Assembly (NCBI GenBank): GCA_903890885.1
Contig: CAITCX010000288.1
Location: 1-8,340 of the forward strand
DNA from: an uncultured Dehalococcoidia bacterium
GTDB taxonomy: Bacteria > Chloroflexota > Dehalococcoidia > Dehalococcoidales > UBA3254
Length of the DNA stretch: 8,340 nucleotides
Reading direction: 5' to 3'
Shown piece by piece: positions 1 to 5,614 of this stretch (its first letter is position 1; the number at the start of each line of letters is the position of its first letter). Both the position numbers and the translations under genes were made by a program. Under the pieces are notes generated by a model that saw only the letters and a program-made list of their open reading frames with translations, ran no database searches and was not told the DNA's origin.

Positions 1-1086
1 CTGGGCTTCATCCAGGATGACTACGCTGTCAACGATATTGTGCAACTTCCGGCACCGACCGGGACTGCTTGCAAATAGGGACTCAAAGAATTGAACCGAA
101 GTAGTAACGATAACAGGAGCATCCCAGTTTTCACTGGCGAGCAAATGCTTATCGAACAAATCTGTTTTAATACCAGGAACATCCAGATTGCTATGGTGCT
201 CGACAACAGCTTCCCCGAATATCTTGCGAAACTGGTCTGCGGTCTGCTCTATGATACTGGTATAAGGGATGACATAGATAATACGTTTTTTATGATATTT
301 AAGGGCATGGTGCAACGCAAATGCCATAGAAGACAGTGTTTTACCACCCCCGGTAGGTACTGTAAGCGTAAATATGCCTGGAGGATCGGATGACCTGACA
401 AGGCACTGATTAAATATGTTTCTCCTCAGATCATTAACAGGTGTTTTCCTTGAGGATGCTGTCAAACCGGCCATATACGTTGTGAATAAAGGCAACAATT
501 CAACAAGCGGGGGATACCCTGTGCGGTTCGATGACCTCTCAGCGTCCATAAACGCTTCAGTATCAAGATAATCTGCGTCTACCAGACATGAAAACAGCAT
601 CCTTATCCAGAAAGCTGCATCCGTACCAGGCTGAGGTTTTTGGGTTGGAACTACCGGGTTTGATATAGTCAGCGGCACTTTCGACAGCAGAATCCTGGCT
701 GGCGACGGAACCTGTTGAAGGCGTTGAGCCAGGCCAGTGGAGCCTGAATCTTCACTTTGCCAGTCCGGAAGACCTGTATGATGACCGGCAATAACATAGG
801 ATAATATTCTACCCAACCTGATTTGTTTTTCAACATAAACGGCACCGGGAGTAGAATGGTCAACAGGCGCAGCATCACCATGCAAGCGGTTTTGAAACTC
901 GGTTGAGTATTTTCCTAAATCATGCCATAACCCGGCTAACCTGCCCCACTCTCCGGCAGAAAAATCTTTAGCAAACCCTTCGGATATTCTTGCCGCGTTT
1001 ACAAGATGATCCTCAAGAGGTTGCCAGCCAGATTCTGGCATACCTTCTTTAGAGTGGCCATAAAATCCTGGAGTCAGCTCAGTCAT
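1..1086 (-). CDS. cas3: CRISPR-associated nuclease/helicase Cas3, N-terminal part (runs off left edge)
   Basis: Cas3 is the nuclease-helicase that type I CRISPR Cascade recruits to nick, unwind and degrade target DNA. The visible 362 codons start at an ATG preceded by AAGGGAA. Residues 1-230 form an HD nuclease domain: H11 in GHSKEG, H27, the metal-binding pair H55-D56 in LWHDLGKYS, H77 in VDHS and H102-H103 in AGHH. The helicase begins with Walker A PTGGGKT (residues 244-250), and the DEAD-type Walker B appears as DEAQ (359-362) exactly at the window edge. The rest of the helicase and the C-terminal domain lie outside. The HD-first order and phrases such as RMLFSCLVDADYLDTEAF look most like type I-C Cas3, although I-B is possible. 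In type I-C operons cas3 is usually first, so cas5, cas8c, cas7, cas4, cas1 and cas2 would be expected further left. All key HD and Walker residues in view are intact. Confidence 0.95.
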   Translation of the reverse strand, partial: MTELTPGFYGHSKEGMPESGWQPLEDHLVNAARISEGFAKDFSAGEWGRLAGLWHDLGKYSTEFQNRLHGDAAPVDHSTPGAVYVEKQIRLGRILSYVIAGHHTGLPDWQSEDSGSTGLAQRLQQVPSPARILLSKVPLTISNPVVPTQKPQPGTDAAFWIRMLFSCLVDADYLDTEAFMDAERSSNRTGYPPLVELLPLFTTYMAGLTASSRKTPVNDLRRNIFNQCLVRSSDPPGIFTLTVPTGGGKTLSSMAFALHHALKYHKKRIIYVIPYTSIIEQTADQFRKIFGEAVVEHHSNLDVPGIKTDLFDKHLLASENWDAPVIVTTSVQFFESLFASSPGRCRKLHNIVDSVVILDEAQ

Positions 1087-1153
1087 ATTGTTCCCTTATC
1101 AAGTTTTTACTTGTACATATCTCCAGTTTCCTCTTTAAAACTTTGAATGGTTT

Positions 1154-1184
1154 ATTATAATATACAACTACTGTTCCGGTTGAA
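1154..1184 (-). promoter_or_regulatory. Putative cas3 promoter
   Basis: On the minus strand a perfect TATAAT (1154-1159) lies 19 bp from a TTCAAC (1179-1184), about 70 bp before the cas3 ATG. The -35 matches TTGACA poorly and the spacer is long, so the -10 is the stronger evidence. A slightly different register, TATTAT with a 16-bp spacer, is equally possible. Confidence 0.4.
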
Positions 1185-1326
1185 CACCCGACTTGTAGCC
1201 ACAAAACATCATATTTCATTTCTTTGACAACAGTATGTCAAAACAGGTGAAAATAATAAAATGCTTACTTCAAAATGGGTATTCTTCGCGTCCCTATTAA
1301 AAAGAATATTTATCTTTCCGGTTGAA
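1174..1326. repeat. 11-bp direct repeat TTCCGGTTGAA flanking the cas3 upstream region
   Basis: TTCCGGTTGAA occurs at 1174-1184 and again at 1316-1326, 142 bp apart. Read on the minus strand each copy is TTCAACCGGAA, followed 19 bp after its TTCAAC by an AT-rich hexamer (TATAAT for the copy near cas3, TTTAAT for the distal copy). This may be a repeated promoter module or a repeated regulator site; TTC-N5-GAA is itself a partial palindrome. Confidence 0.4.
1224..1241. promoter_or_regulatory. Perfect TTGACA / TGTCAA dyad, possible operator or -35 box
   Basis: TTGACA, six bases, then TGTCAA form an 18-bp inverted repeat between the two TTCCGGTTGAA copies. Each arm equals a consensus -35 hexamer on its own strand. 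A poor -10 (TGAAAT) follows the minus-strand arm at 17 bp. It could be an operator or a weak additional cas3 promoter. The sequence shows only the symmetry. Confidence 0.3.
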
Positions 1327-1405
1327 ATCAAGACTATCTAAGGCCATATTATACACGCCAAATCTCACTAAGTCCTCTCTTTTTTGATAGTTTCTTCCAA
1401 AAACT

Positions 1406-1440
1406 AAAAAACCCGCTTTGAAATAGGGGCGGGCTTTTAA
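1406..1440 (-). terminator. Intrinsic terminator downstream of the small Cys-rich gene
   Basis: The arms at 1406-1416 and 1429-1438 pair as GCCCGC with GCGGG plus flanking A-T pairs, with one mismatch. On the minus strand the stem is followed by six T residues; on the plus strand the T run is shorter (TTTTAATTTA). It fits best as the end of the minus-strand transcript carrying the peptide gene at 1551-1688 and would insulate it from cas3. It may act in both directions. Confidence 0.7.
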
Positions 1441-1519
1441 TTTAGTGCACGAAGTCATTGGCATTTACGTTGGTTGGTGTCACTATGTTTCATCTAATGG
1501 TGGTGGTTACTCTTTTCGT

Positions 1520-1534
1520 CTCCCTGACCGGGAG
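1520..1534 (-). other. Hairpin just after the UGA of the small peptide gene (SECIS-like geometry)
   Basis: On the minus strand CUCCC, loop GGUCA, GGGAG form a five-pair stem, nearly all G-C. The loop begins 21 nt after the UGA at 1551-1553. Bacterial SECIS elements are hairpins with a G in the first loop positions, located some 16-37 nt after the UGA. The match in geometry is seen; function as a selenocysteine signal is speculative, and the UGA may simply be a stop. Confidence 0.2.
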
Positions 1535-1550
1535 GCAATATCGTCGCCTG

Positions 1551-1688
1551 TCAGCACCCCGGCTCACCCGGATGTCCGCAACAGCTTTGCCGTTTGCTGA
1601 TCTTGATCCAATTATTCCGTAAAGCCAATCTTAGCTTTTTACGGAGCGGCATCTTCACCTTCCAATTAGTAAAAAAGGGTATTGACAT
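1551..1688 (-). CDS. Tiny basic peptide with a Cys-rich CCGHPGEPGC C-terminus
   Basis: This 45-codon ORF starts at an ATG (1686-1688) set 7 bp after a GGAG Shine-Dalgarno (minus-strand ACGGAG). A second in-frame ATG at 1650-1652 has AAGGTGAAG before it and would give 33 residues. The N-terminus has an aromatic stretch (FFTNWKVK), the middle is strongly basic with many Arg and Lys, and the protein ends SCCGHPGEPGC. I recall very short clostridial proteins with similar CCGxxGEPGC endings but cannot confirm a family name. Three Cys and one His close together suggest metal or redox chemistry or a modification site, which is inference. There is no signal peptide or membrane segment. A terminator follows about 110 bp later, so it is probably a one-gene transcript. 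The frame continues for 18 sense codons beyond its TGA to a TAG at 1494-1496. Confidence 0.6.
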   Translation of the reverse strand: MSIPFFTNWKVKMPLRKKLRLALRNNWIKISKRQSCCGHPGEPGC

Positions 1689-1703
1689 TCTCTTACTCCG
1701 TTA

Positions 1704-2009
1704 ACCCAAGACTCGTTCTATTTGTGTCATGGTGACCTGACCTAAAAAGTTGTTATAATTTTTATTTATTGAACATACCTGATTATATTCTATTGTATTT
1801 GCTCCATGGTTTTGTAAATATCCCTTGAAAATATTCCCTGGACTGTCAGTGCAGATATTTCAGCAGTGTATTTTACCTTAGCAATGAAATGCGGGTATAC
1901 ATAAAATCAGAATCACAGCATCCTTTGGCTTAGTTTGAAGACCATATCGAATGTCTTGCCGGTTCTACCTGTTGTCCCACCGGCTCCAGTCAAGGGGATT
2001 CTAACTAAA
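1704..2009. other. Non-coding stretch, no gene seen
   Basis: AT-rich DNA between the Cys-rich peptide gene and the recD2 remnant. A minus-strand frame is open for about 50 codons up to the TAA at 1701-1703 but has no usable start or Shine-Dalgarno. A plus-strand TATAAT at 1754-1759 lacks a good -35. An imperfect GCCGG/CCGGC hairpin lies near 1960-1985. I see nothing that can be named. Confidence 0.5.
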
Positions 2010-2590
2010 TCAGAAAAGAGCGCCTCGAAAAGATATTTGATCATTGCCGTTTACTGATATCGATAACATCAGACTTTGCACAAAGGCGGTATACCGGCGC
2101 TGCACCCTGTTATTTCTGATGGCTATAGCCATGGCTTTGCGGTTGCCCACCAGCACTACCAGTTTCTTTGCCCGGGTTATGGCAGTATAAAGAAGATTCC
2201 ACTGCAGCATGATGTAATGCTGGGTTAAAATAGGGAACCACTAAAGCCGGATATTCACTGCACTGAGATTTATGGATCGAAATGGCATAGGCCAGCACTG
2301 GTTCATCCAGCTCCTTCCAGCCGCAATCAATCATTCTCTCGTCATAACGGACGAGGATTTTCTGACCTTCAAGTTCAACCCCATAACCCTGCCGAGGTCT
2401 CCGTTGAAGACTTAGCTGTTAACGATCTTAATCATCCTGTCATTAACCCGGAAGCATCTTCCTCACCGGGTAAGGTTTTTACCGGAGGGATAAAGCATCT
2501 TTGGCAATTCGGCATTCGGATTGGCCGTACCCATCAGGCCTTTGCTCATCGGCGTTATTACCTGGTACTGGAGAACCATATGCAACGCAC
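2010..2590 (-). pseudogene. recD2: Decayed C-terminal fragment of a RecD2-type DNA helicase
   Basis: RecD2 is an SF1B ATP-dependent 5'-3' DNA helicase of Gram-positive bacteria, normally about 720-850 residues. Only about 190 codons remain, spread over frames. In order the minus strand gives QVITPMSKGLMGT (family TPMRRGPIG motif), CFRVNDRMIKIV, VFNGDLGRV, then in a second frame LDEPVLAYAISIHKSQ followed by CSEYPALVVPYF (motif V region, where the usual SQGSEYP Gly is Cys), then in a third frame LLYTAITRAKKLVVLVGN (motif VI). Lesions seen: an in-frame TGA near 2463, a TAA with a probable deletion near 2415, a frameshift near 2390 and another near 2225, where one missing base would restore TQHYIML. 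The Walker A and DEAD-box half is absent, so the fragment cannot work as a helicase. The plus-strand remnant beginning about 2600 marks where it is cut off. Confidence 0.85.
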
Positions 2591-2601
2591 GAATTTATTG
2601 A

Positions 2602-2799
2602 ATTATCTGTGACATCAGGCGTGAATATAGCCTGAACATCACCCGAGGCCTTAACCATGCCCTGTTGGTTAACCTGTGAAGCCTGGCTATGTTCTTATGG
2701 TCTATGCGAATGGCCTGGATAGAGGAACTGAAAATCGAATCTCCGTCCGATGACAAAGACCTGAATATTCCCTTCCCCAAATTGATTGAACAGCGTTAA
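2602..2799 (+). pseudogene. Remnant of an unrecognised plus-strand gene with an in-frame TGA
   Basis: One frame runs from about 2602 to the TAA at 2797-2799 and reads as protein-like: DIRREYSLNITRGLNHALL, TGA at 2677-2679, then SLAMFLWSMRMAWIEELKIE and ending IPFPKLIEQR. Another TGA at 2599-2601 closes the frame upstream, and no ATG with a Shine-Dalgarno precedes it. Both sides of the internal TGA look coding (Leu, Trp, Met and Arg rich), so the TGA probably replaced a sense codon such as TGC or CGA. I do not recognise the family. Its junction with the truncated recD2 fragment suggests an insertion or deletion endpoint, and a transposase-type origin is a guess. Confidence 0.4.
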
Positions 2800-2898
2800 A
2801 TACTGGGGTTTTTTAATATCGGATAACACCCTGGTTATTTGTTAGTTTTTTGTGAGAATAGAAGGCAGGATTGTTACCTTCCTGTGAAGAGGCGGATG

Positions 2899-3005
2899 CT
2901 AATATATAGATACATTAGTCGAGGGCTTCGCCTCCCGCGACAATAGCTCAGAAAGGTTAGTTGCAAATGGAATTGGCTGGCAGACGACAGGCTGCCGGCC
3001 TTTTT
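2899..3005 (+). ncRNA. Candidate small RNA: consecutive hairpins ending in a terminator
   Basis: Stems follow each other on the plus strand: CTAAT/ATTAG (2899-2918), GTCG-A-GGG with CCC-G-CGAC (2918-2941), an unpaired segment, then the strong terminator stem (2975-3000) and a T run. No ORF with a start and Shine-Dalgarno occupies the strand here. The upstream -10 candidates (TAATAT or TATAGA near 2900-2910) lack a good -35, so the 5' end is unknown. It may instead be only the 3' untranslated region of the decayed plus-strand gene. Confidence 0.3.
2975..3005 (+). terminator. Strong rho-independent terminator
   Basis: GGCTGGCAG (2975-2983) pairs with CTGCCGGCC (2992-3000) over nine positions with one G-U pair, an eight-base loop, and TTTTT directly after. 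The minus strand has no T run, so it works for plus-strand transcription only. No intact plus-strand gene precedes it. Confidence 0.85.
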
Positions 3006-3126
3006 CATGTTATTTTTCCGGGATAGGCGCCGGGGCGGTAGCGAAAATCGACTTCAATTAGTTTTACCAGAACCACTGTATCGGAATAAAATTGCGGGAC
3101 GAATTCCCAACCAGGTCAGTGCGCAG

Positions 3127-3543
3127 TTAGATGAATTTTGAAATGTCATTACCCTGCTCCCTGGCTCTCTTACGCATTACCCTTTTAAACCAGGTGCGTT
3201 CTGCTTTTTGATCAGGTTCCGCAGAAATATCACCGCGTTGGATGCTTTTGGTGATTTTACTGCCCATGTAAGCCGACATTCCCAGCTCCATCAGCATGTT
3301 AGCCGCTGCTTTCTTGGTAGAATGCTCTATTTTACTGACGACGTCAATGCCGTCCCCCACCTTTTTAGTAAAAAAATAGCAGCAATAGTACTCTTCAGGG
3401 TGCCTTAACCGTGTTGTATTGTGCATTTTAGGGCGGAATAGGTTCCTTATTGAGCGCACGACACGGTTGGTTTTGTGTGTGTTTCTAGATTTACAATTTT
3501 TGATATAGTTCTGATTGTTAATTTCAACCGCCATTAATGTCAA
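3127..3543 (-). CDS. Basic orphan protein, about 138 residues
   Basis: I do not recognise this protein. It is soluble, Lys/Arg rich at both ends, with a basic N-terminal 40 residues (NCKSRNTHKTNRVVRSIRN), an aromatic centre (EEYYCCYFFTKKVGDGIDVV), a probable helix (TKKAAANMLMELGMSAY) and a basic C-terminus (RVMRKRAREQGNDISKFI). The helix and basic tail could bind nucleic acid, but this is only composition. Start choice: AAGGCGGTGAT gives the best Shine-Dalgarno spacing (8 bp) for a TTG at 3541-3543. A GTG at 3550-3552 overlaps that site and an ATG at 3532-3534 is rather far from it; all are in frame. No terminator is clear after its TAA. It stands alone on its strand between the decayed zone and the DUF3243-like gene, which is divergent from it. 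Confidence 0.6.
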   Translation of the reverse strand: MTLMAVEINNQNYIKNCKSRNTHKTNRVVRSIRNLFRPKMHNTTRLRHPEEYYCCYFFTKKVGDGIDVVSKIEHSTKKAAANMLMELGMSAYMGSKITKSIQRGDISAEPDQKAERTWFKRVMRKRAREQGNDISKFI

Positions 3544-3727
3544 CTTTATCACCGCCTTCGATATGCGTTAATCAAACCTATTTTTAATCCGGTACTATAA
3601 TGTAAAGGATGGTAGATAAATAACCAAAAAGACTGAAAGTATGTTTTATATCACTTTCAAACCCCTGGAGAGGGTGAGAAGGTGGTGGAGTAAAGGGTTA
3701 AAAAATATACTTTGAGGAGGCATACTT

Positions 3728-4054
3728 ATGAAAGTAATGACTAACTGTCTAAGCCAGAGGGATTTCTTAGTTGATTGGGACCAATGGATCAGCAAAGTAG
3801 ATCAGGCTGCTAAAACTACAGATAAAATCACCTTTCCCGACAAATCTCTGGAAATAGATTCTAAAAAAGCCAGCCAATTCCTTTCCGGGAGGTTACTTGT
3901 TGTGTCTCAGGAGAACAGTCTGATCAAAGATTTATGGAACATAGCTACACCTGGTGAGAGAAAAGTTATAGGGGAAATTCTCTTTCGGCTTATGCATAAA
4001 AGTGCCAGACGTGCTGGAAAACAGACTCCGGATGAACCTTATGGGGGTTATTGA
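3728..4054 (+). CDS. DUF3243-like small protein
   Basis: The 108-residue product has the layout of the short Firmicutes DUF3243 proteins (Bacillus YmfJ type): an N-terminal W-x-x-W (DWDQWISKV, 16-24), a central A-x-x-x-x-x-G stretch (KASQFLSGRLLVVSQENS), then a Leu-rich segment with the Trp and Glu residues of the family (LIKDLWNIATPGERKVIGEI, 65-84, continuing LFRLM). The family has no established biochemical function that I know of. This copy carries a basic, proline-rich tail (SARRAGKQTPDEPYGGY) that the family usually lacks, and it is somewhat longer than the typical 80-90 residues. A strong GAGGAGG lies 7 bp before the ATG. A plus-strand TATAAT at 3596-3601 may belong to its promoter, though its -35 is poor. 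A short leader ORF (3641-3715) ends inside the Shine-Dalgarno. The assignment rests on motif spacing, so it is moderate. Confidence 0.65.
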   Translation: MKVMTNCLSQRDFLVDWDQWISKVDQAAKTTDKITFPDKSLEIDSKKASQFLSGRLLVVSQENSLIKDLWNIATPGERKVIGEILFRLMHKSARRAGKQTPDEPYGGY

Positions 4055-4395
4055 AAGCGTTTGAATTATTCAGAATAATGTTGCCCAGGGCAGCAAGGTC
4101 GTCATGCTTTCATCTCCAGTAAAATCTGGGCATTTTACATAAAAATCGAATAGCCAACGTTTGAAGTTCTTTTACGTGTTAGAATGTTCTGTGGCGATGG
4201 AGTCAGACGTTAATCTGACATCTAGCTGCAATATTTTGTTTAAGGCACTCCTCGTAGTTGAGGCGAAAAAACGGTTACAGTTTAGCGGGCGGTTTCAACG
4301 CCAGGACCTGTTTGTCCTTTTACCATACCTGGTTAAGCCAGGCTGTTTAGTTTCTCTCATTTAAAAAAATCTGTTGCCTCGTTTCCATCAGCTAT
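4055..4395. other. Non-coding stretch with small inverted repeats
   Basis: No gene with a convincing start is visible; a 67-codon plus-strand frame here begins with TTG and has no Shine-Dalgarno. Inverted repeats seen: ATTATTC-A-GAATAAT (4065-4079), TGCCC-A-GGGCA around 4082-4092, GTAAAAT-6-ATTTTAC (4119-4138), AGGAC-6-GTCCT followed by TTTT (4303-4322, a weak plus-strand terminator) and CCTGG-5-CCAGG (4328-4342). The genes on either side converge here, so some of these probably serve as 3'-end structures. Confidence 0.4.
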
Positions 4396-4584
4396 TTACG
4401 CTTTAACTGCCACTGCATCTCTTATTTTGGCCAGCACCGTACCCACTTGCCCTTCACACTCTTTCAGGTAATTTTTATAGCTGTAGTTTTTGCAGTGGTG
4501 GACCTCAATTTTGAGTTCAGCTTCTTCCTTGGAAAGCAACATGTCCATTAACATTAGCTCGTCTTCACTTAATTCAATTTTCAT
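4396..4584 (-). CDS. Small acidic conserved-type protein, 62 residues
   Basis: The ATG at 4582-4584 sits 7 bp after GAGGAG; an upstream in-frame ATG (4599) lies inside that Shine-Dalgarno context and is not the likely start. The protein begins MKIELSEDELMLMDMLLSKE, continues with a charged segment EAELKIEVHHCKNYSYKN, and ends with a helix (ECEGQVGTVLAKIRDAV). It looks like an all-helical hairpin of Leu/Glu/Lys with a conserved-looking VHHCKN turn. I recall similar 60-residue Firmicutes proteins of unknown function with an (I/V)HH motif but can give no name. It lies 111 bp downstream of the GNAT gene on the same strand without a clear terminator between, so they may be co-transcribed. Confidence 0.65.
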   Translation of the reverse strand: MKIELSEDELMLMDMLLSKEEAELKIEVHHCKNYSYKNYLKECEGQVGTVLAKIRDAVAVKA

Positions 4585-4695
4585 CTTTTTTCTCCTCATG
4601 TGGTTGTTTTATCAAGCAAAAATATTGACCCTCCTTTGGTTTGAAGGCCTATCGTGCCTTTTCCTGTTAATGCTTTATTATCATGGTCAATCTCT

Positions 4696-5217
4696 TCATG
4701 TTAAGACCTTGGTGTAATCGATAAGGTGGCCTACGCCGAAGCCCATGTACTCAACGAAGTCGGTCATCAGCTTGTCGCGTCTGTCCACGTTTACGCGCAC
4801 CCGTTTGATGCCTTTGGAACGGTATGTCTCACACAGTCCGTTCATTAGATGACCTGCGAGGCCCCTGTGCTGATAATCCGGGTGAACACCCAGAATGGCG
4901 ATCGTCCCTATACCAGCGGTTGTGTCGCTGCAATGCCCTATCCTGCCCAGGACAAAGCCGCGCACATGGTTTTCAACCTCAGCCACCAGGCCAAACTCCA
5001 GAAGTTCTGAAATATCTCCTTTGATCAGGTCTGCGTAGCTAAGCGGCGTTCCCAGGATGCCCACGTGCCTGTCGATGCCAAAAACATGTTCGGTAGTTAG
5101 ATTGGCGTAAGTGACAGCCTGGCCTCTTCGCCTGATTTCGTGGTCAATGCGAAAGATAGCGTCAAGGTCTTCCAGTACCAACGGACGAATTTTGTTTTCA
5201 ATTTGTACGCTGGACAT
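4696..5217 (-). CDS. GNAT-family N-acetyltransferase
   Basis: A 173-residue protein of normal GNAT length. It would transfer acetyl from acetyl-CoA to an amine. The fold signature is complete: N-terminal IRPLVLEDLDAIFRID (10-25, beta1-alpha1), the beta4 strand and acetyl-CoA pyrophosphate loop in GIGTIAILGVHPDYQHRGLA (102-121, with Q116-x-x-G-x-A), a following helix GHLMNGLCETYRSKG, a beta5 strand VRVNVDR, and the C-terminal YMGFGVGHLIDYTK typical of RimI-like members. The His-Cys in beta-strand 3 (GHCSD) is unusual but not diagnostic. The substrate cannot be told: RimI-type protein acetylation and small-molecule acetylation are both possible. AAGGAGGAT precedes the ATG at ideal distance. A sigma-A-like promoter lies about 70 bp upstream, and the small gene at 4396-4584 follows on the same strand. 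Confidence 0.9.
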   Translation of the reverse strand: MSSVQIENKIRPLVLEDLDAIFRIDHEIRRRGQAVTYANLTTEHVFGIDRHVGILGTPLSYADLIKGDISELLEFGLVAEVENHVRGFVLGRIGHCSDTTAGIGTIAILGVHPDYQHRGLAGHLMNGLCETYRSKGIKRVRVNVDRRDKLMTDFVEYMGFGVGHLIDYTKVLT

Positions 5218-5288
5218 TTTCTTATCCTCCTTGCCTTTATCTAAGCATCTCCTTTAGATGGTCGTATAAGACTACAATCCACACTTAC

Positions 5289-5318
5289 ATTATAGCAGGG
5301 TGAGGGCCTATTTTTAAC
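5289..5318 (-). promoter_or_regulatory. Putative promoter of the GNAT gene
   Basis: A perfect minus-strand TATAAT (5289-5294) lies 18 bp from a weak -35 GTTAAA (5313-5318). The expected leader is about 65 nt and contains ATCTAA-x8-TTAGAT, a small hairpin ahead of the AAGGAGGAT ribosome site. Confidence 0.4.
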
Positions 5319-5382
5319 TCCACAAAGCGGGGTACGATGGAGATCGACGCTCACCCGTCTCCACTAAAGACAAAATAGGCTC
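5304..5382. repeat. Long-range inverted repeat with competing inner stems
   Basis: GGGCCTATTTT (5304-5314) is complementary to AAAATAGGCTC (5372-5382) over 11 positions with one G-T. Inside, TGGAG (5338-5342) can pair either with CTCCA (5318-5322) or, as TGGAGA, with TCTCCA (5358-5363). It overlaps the -35 region of the GNAT promoter. It may be a structured RNA, a remnant element or chance. Confidence 0.3.
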
Positions 5383-5614
5383 GATTTTTGAATCGGACGT
5401 AAAGTTAGTTTCGATATTTTTAGGATTTAGCTGTAAAAATTGGGACGGGGAGACCGAGGTTGAAGCAAACCCCCAACTCTACCACAAAAATTGATATGAA
5501 GACAGGGTGGGTGCAGTACACCCCGTTCCGCTCTGGCTCATGCTTAAAACCCACTTTCAATAGCCACTCTGACTAGAGTTACTGATACGCGATTCTGAGT
5601 TTAAAGACCTCAGC
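5383..5614. other. Non-coding stretch, no gene seen
   Basis: Between the long inverted repeat and the membrane-protein gene I find only short hairpins: GGGTG-5-CACCC near 5510, ACTCT-4-AGAGT near 5570 and CTGAG-9-CTCAG near 5595-5613. The last may form part of the 3' end of the minus-strand membrane-protein transcript, although it lacks a T run. Confidence 0.4.

Noticed and set aside
91..393. Plus-strand 100-codon ORF
   Set aside because: It lies antisense to the cas3 helicase, whose motifs are unambiguous, and has no ribosome site.
1261..1341. Plus-strand 26-codon hydrophobic peptide ORF downstream of a TTGACA
   Set aside because: The Shine-Dalgarno AGGTGA is about ten bases off, no -10 fits, and nothing else supports a toxin-type peptide.
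1406..1650. The block of hairpins as a known riboswitch class on the minus strand
   Set aside because: I compared it by eye with cyclic-di-GMP, cobalamin, FMN, TPP, SAM, glycine, lysine and c-di-AMP consensus motifs and none fitted; the ORF with its ribosome site explains the sequence better.
1701..1859. Minus-strand frame open for about 52 codons ending GQVTMTQIERVLG
   Set aside because: There is no start codon with a ribosome site and the composition is that of AT-rich random sequence.
2595..2780. Minus-strand 61-codon ORF
   Set aside because: It is antisense to the plus-strand remnant, which reads as more protein-like, and lacks a Shine-Dalgarno.
2880..3011. Minus-strand 43-codon ORF starting MKKAGSLSSAS
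   Set aside because: It runs through the plus-strand terminator and hairpins and has only a weak GGAAAA before the ATG.
4161..4364. Plus-strand 67-codon ORF
   Set aside because: It starts with TTG, has no ribosome site and shows no domain-like pattern.
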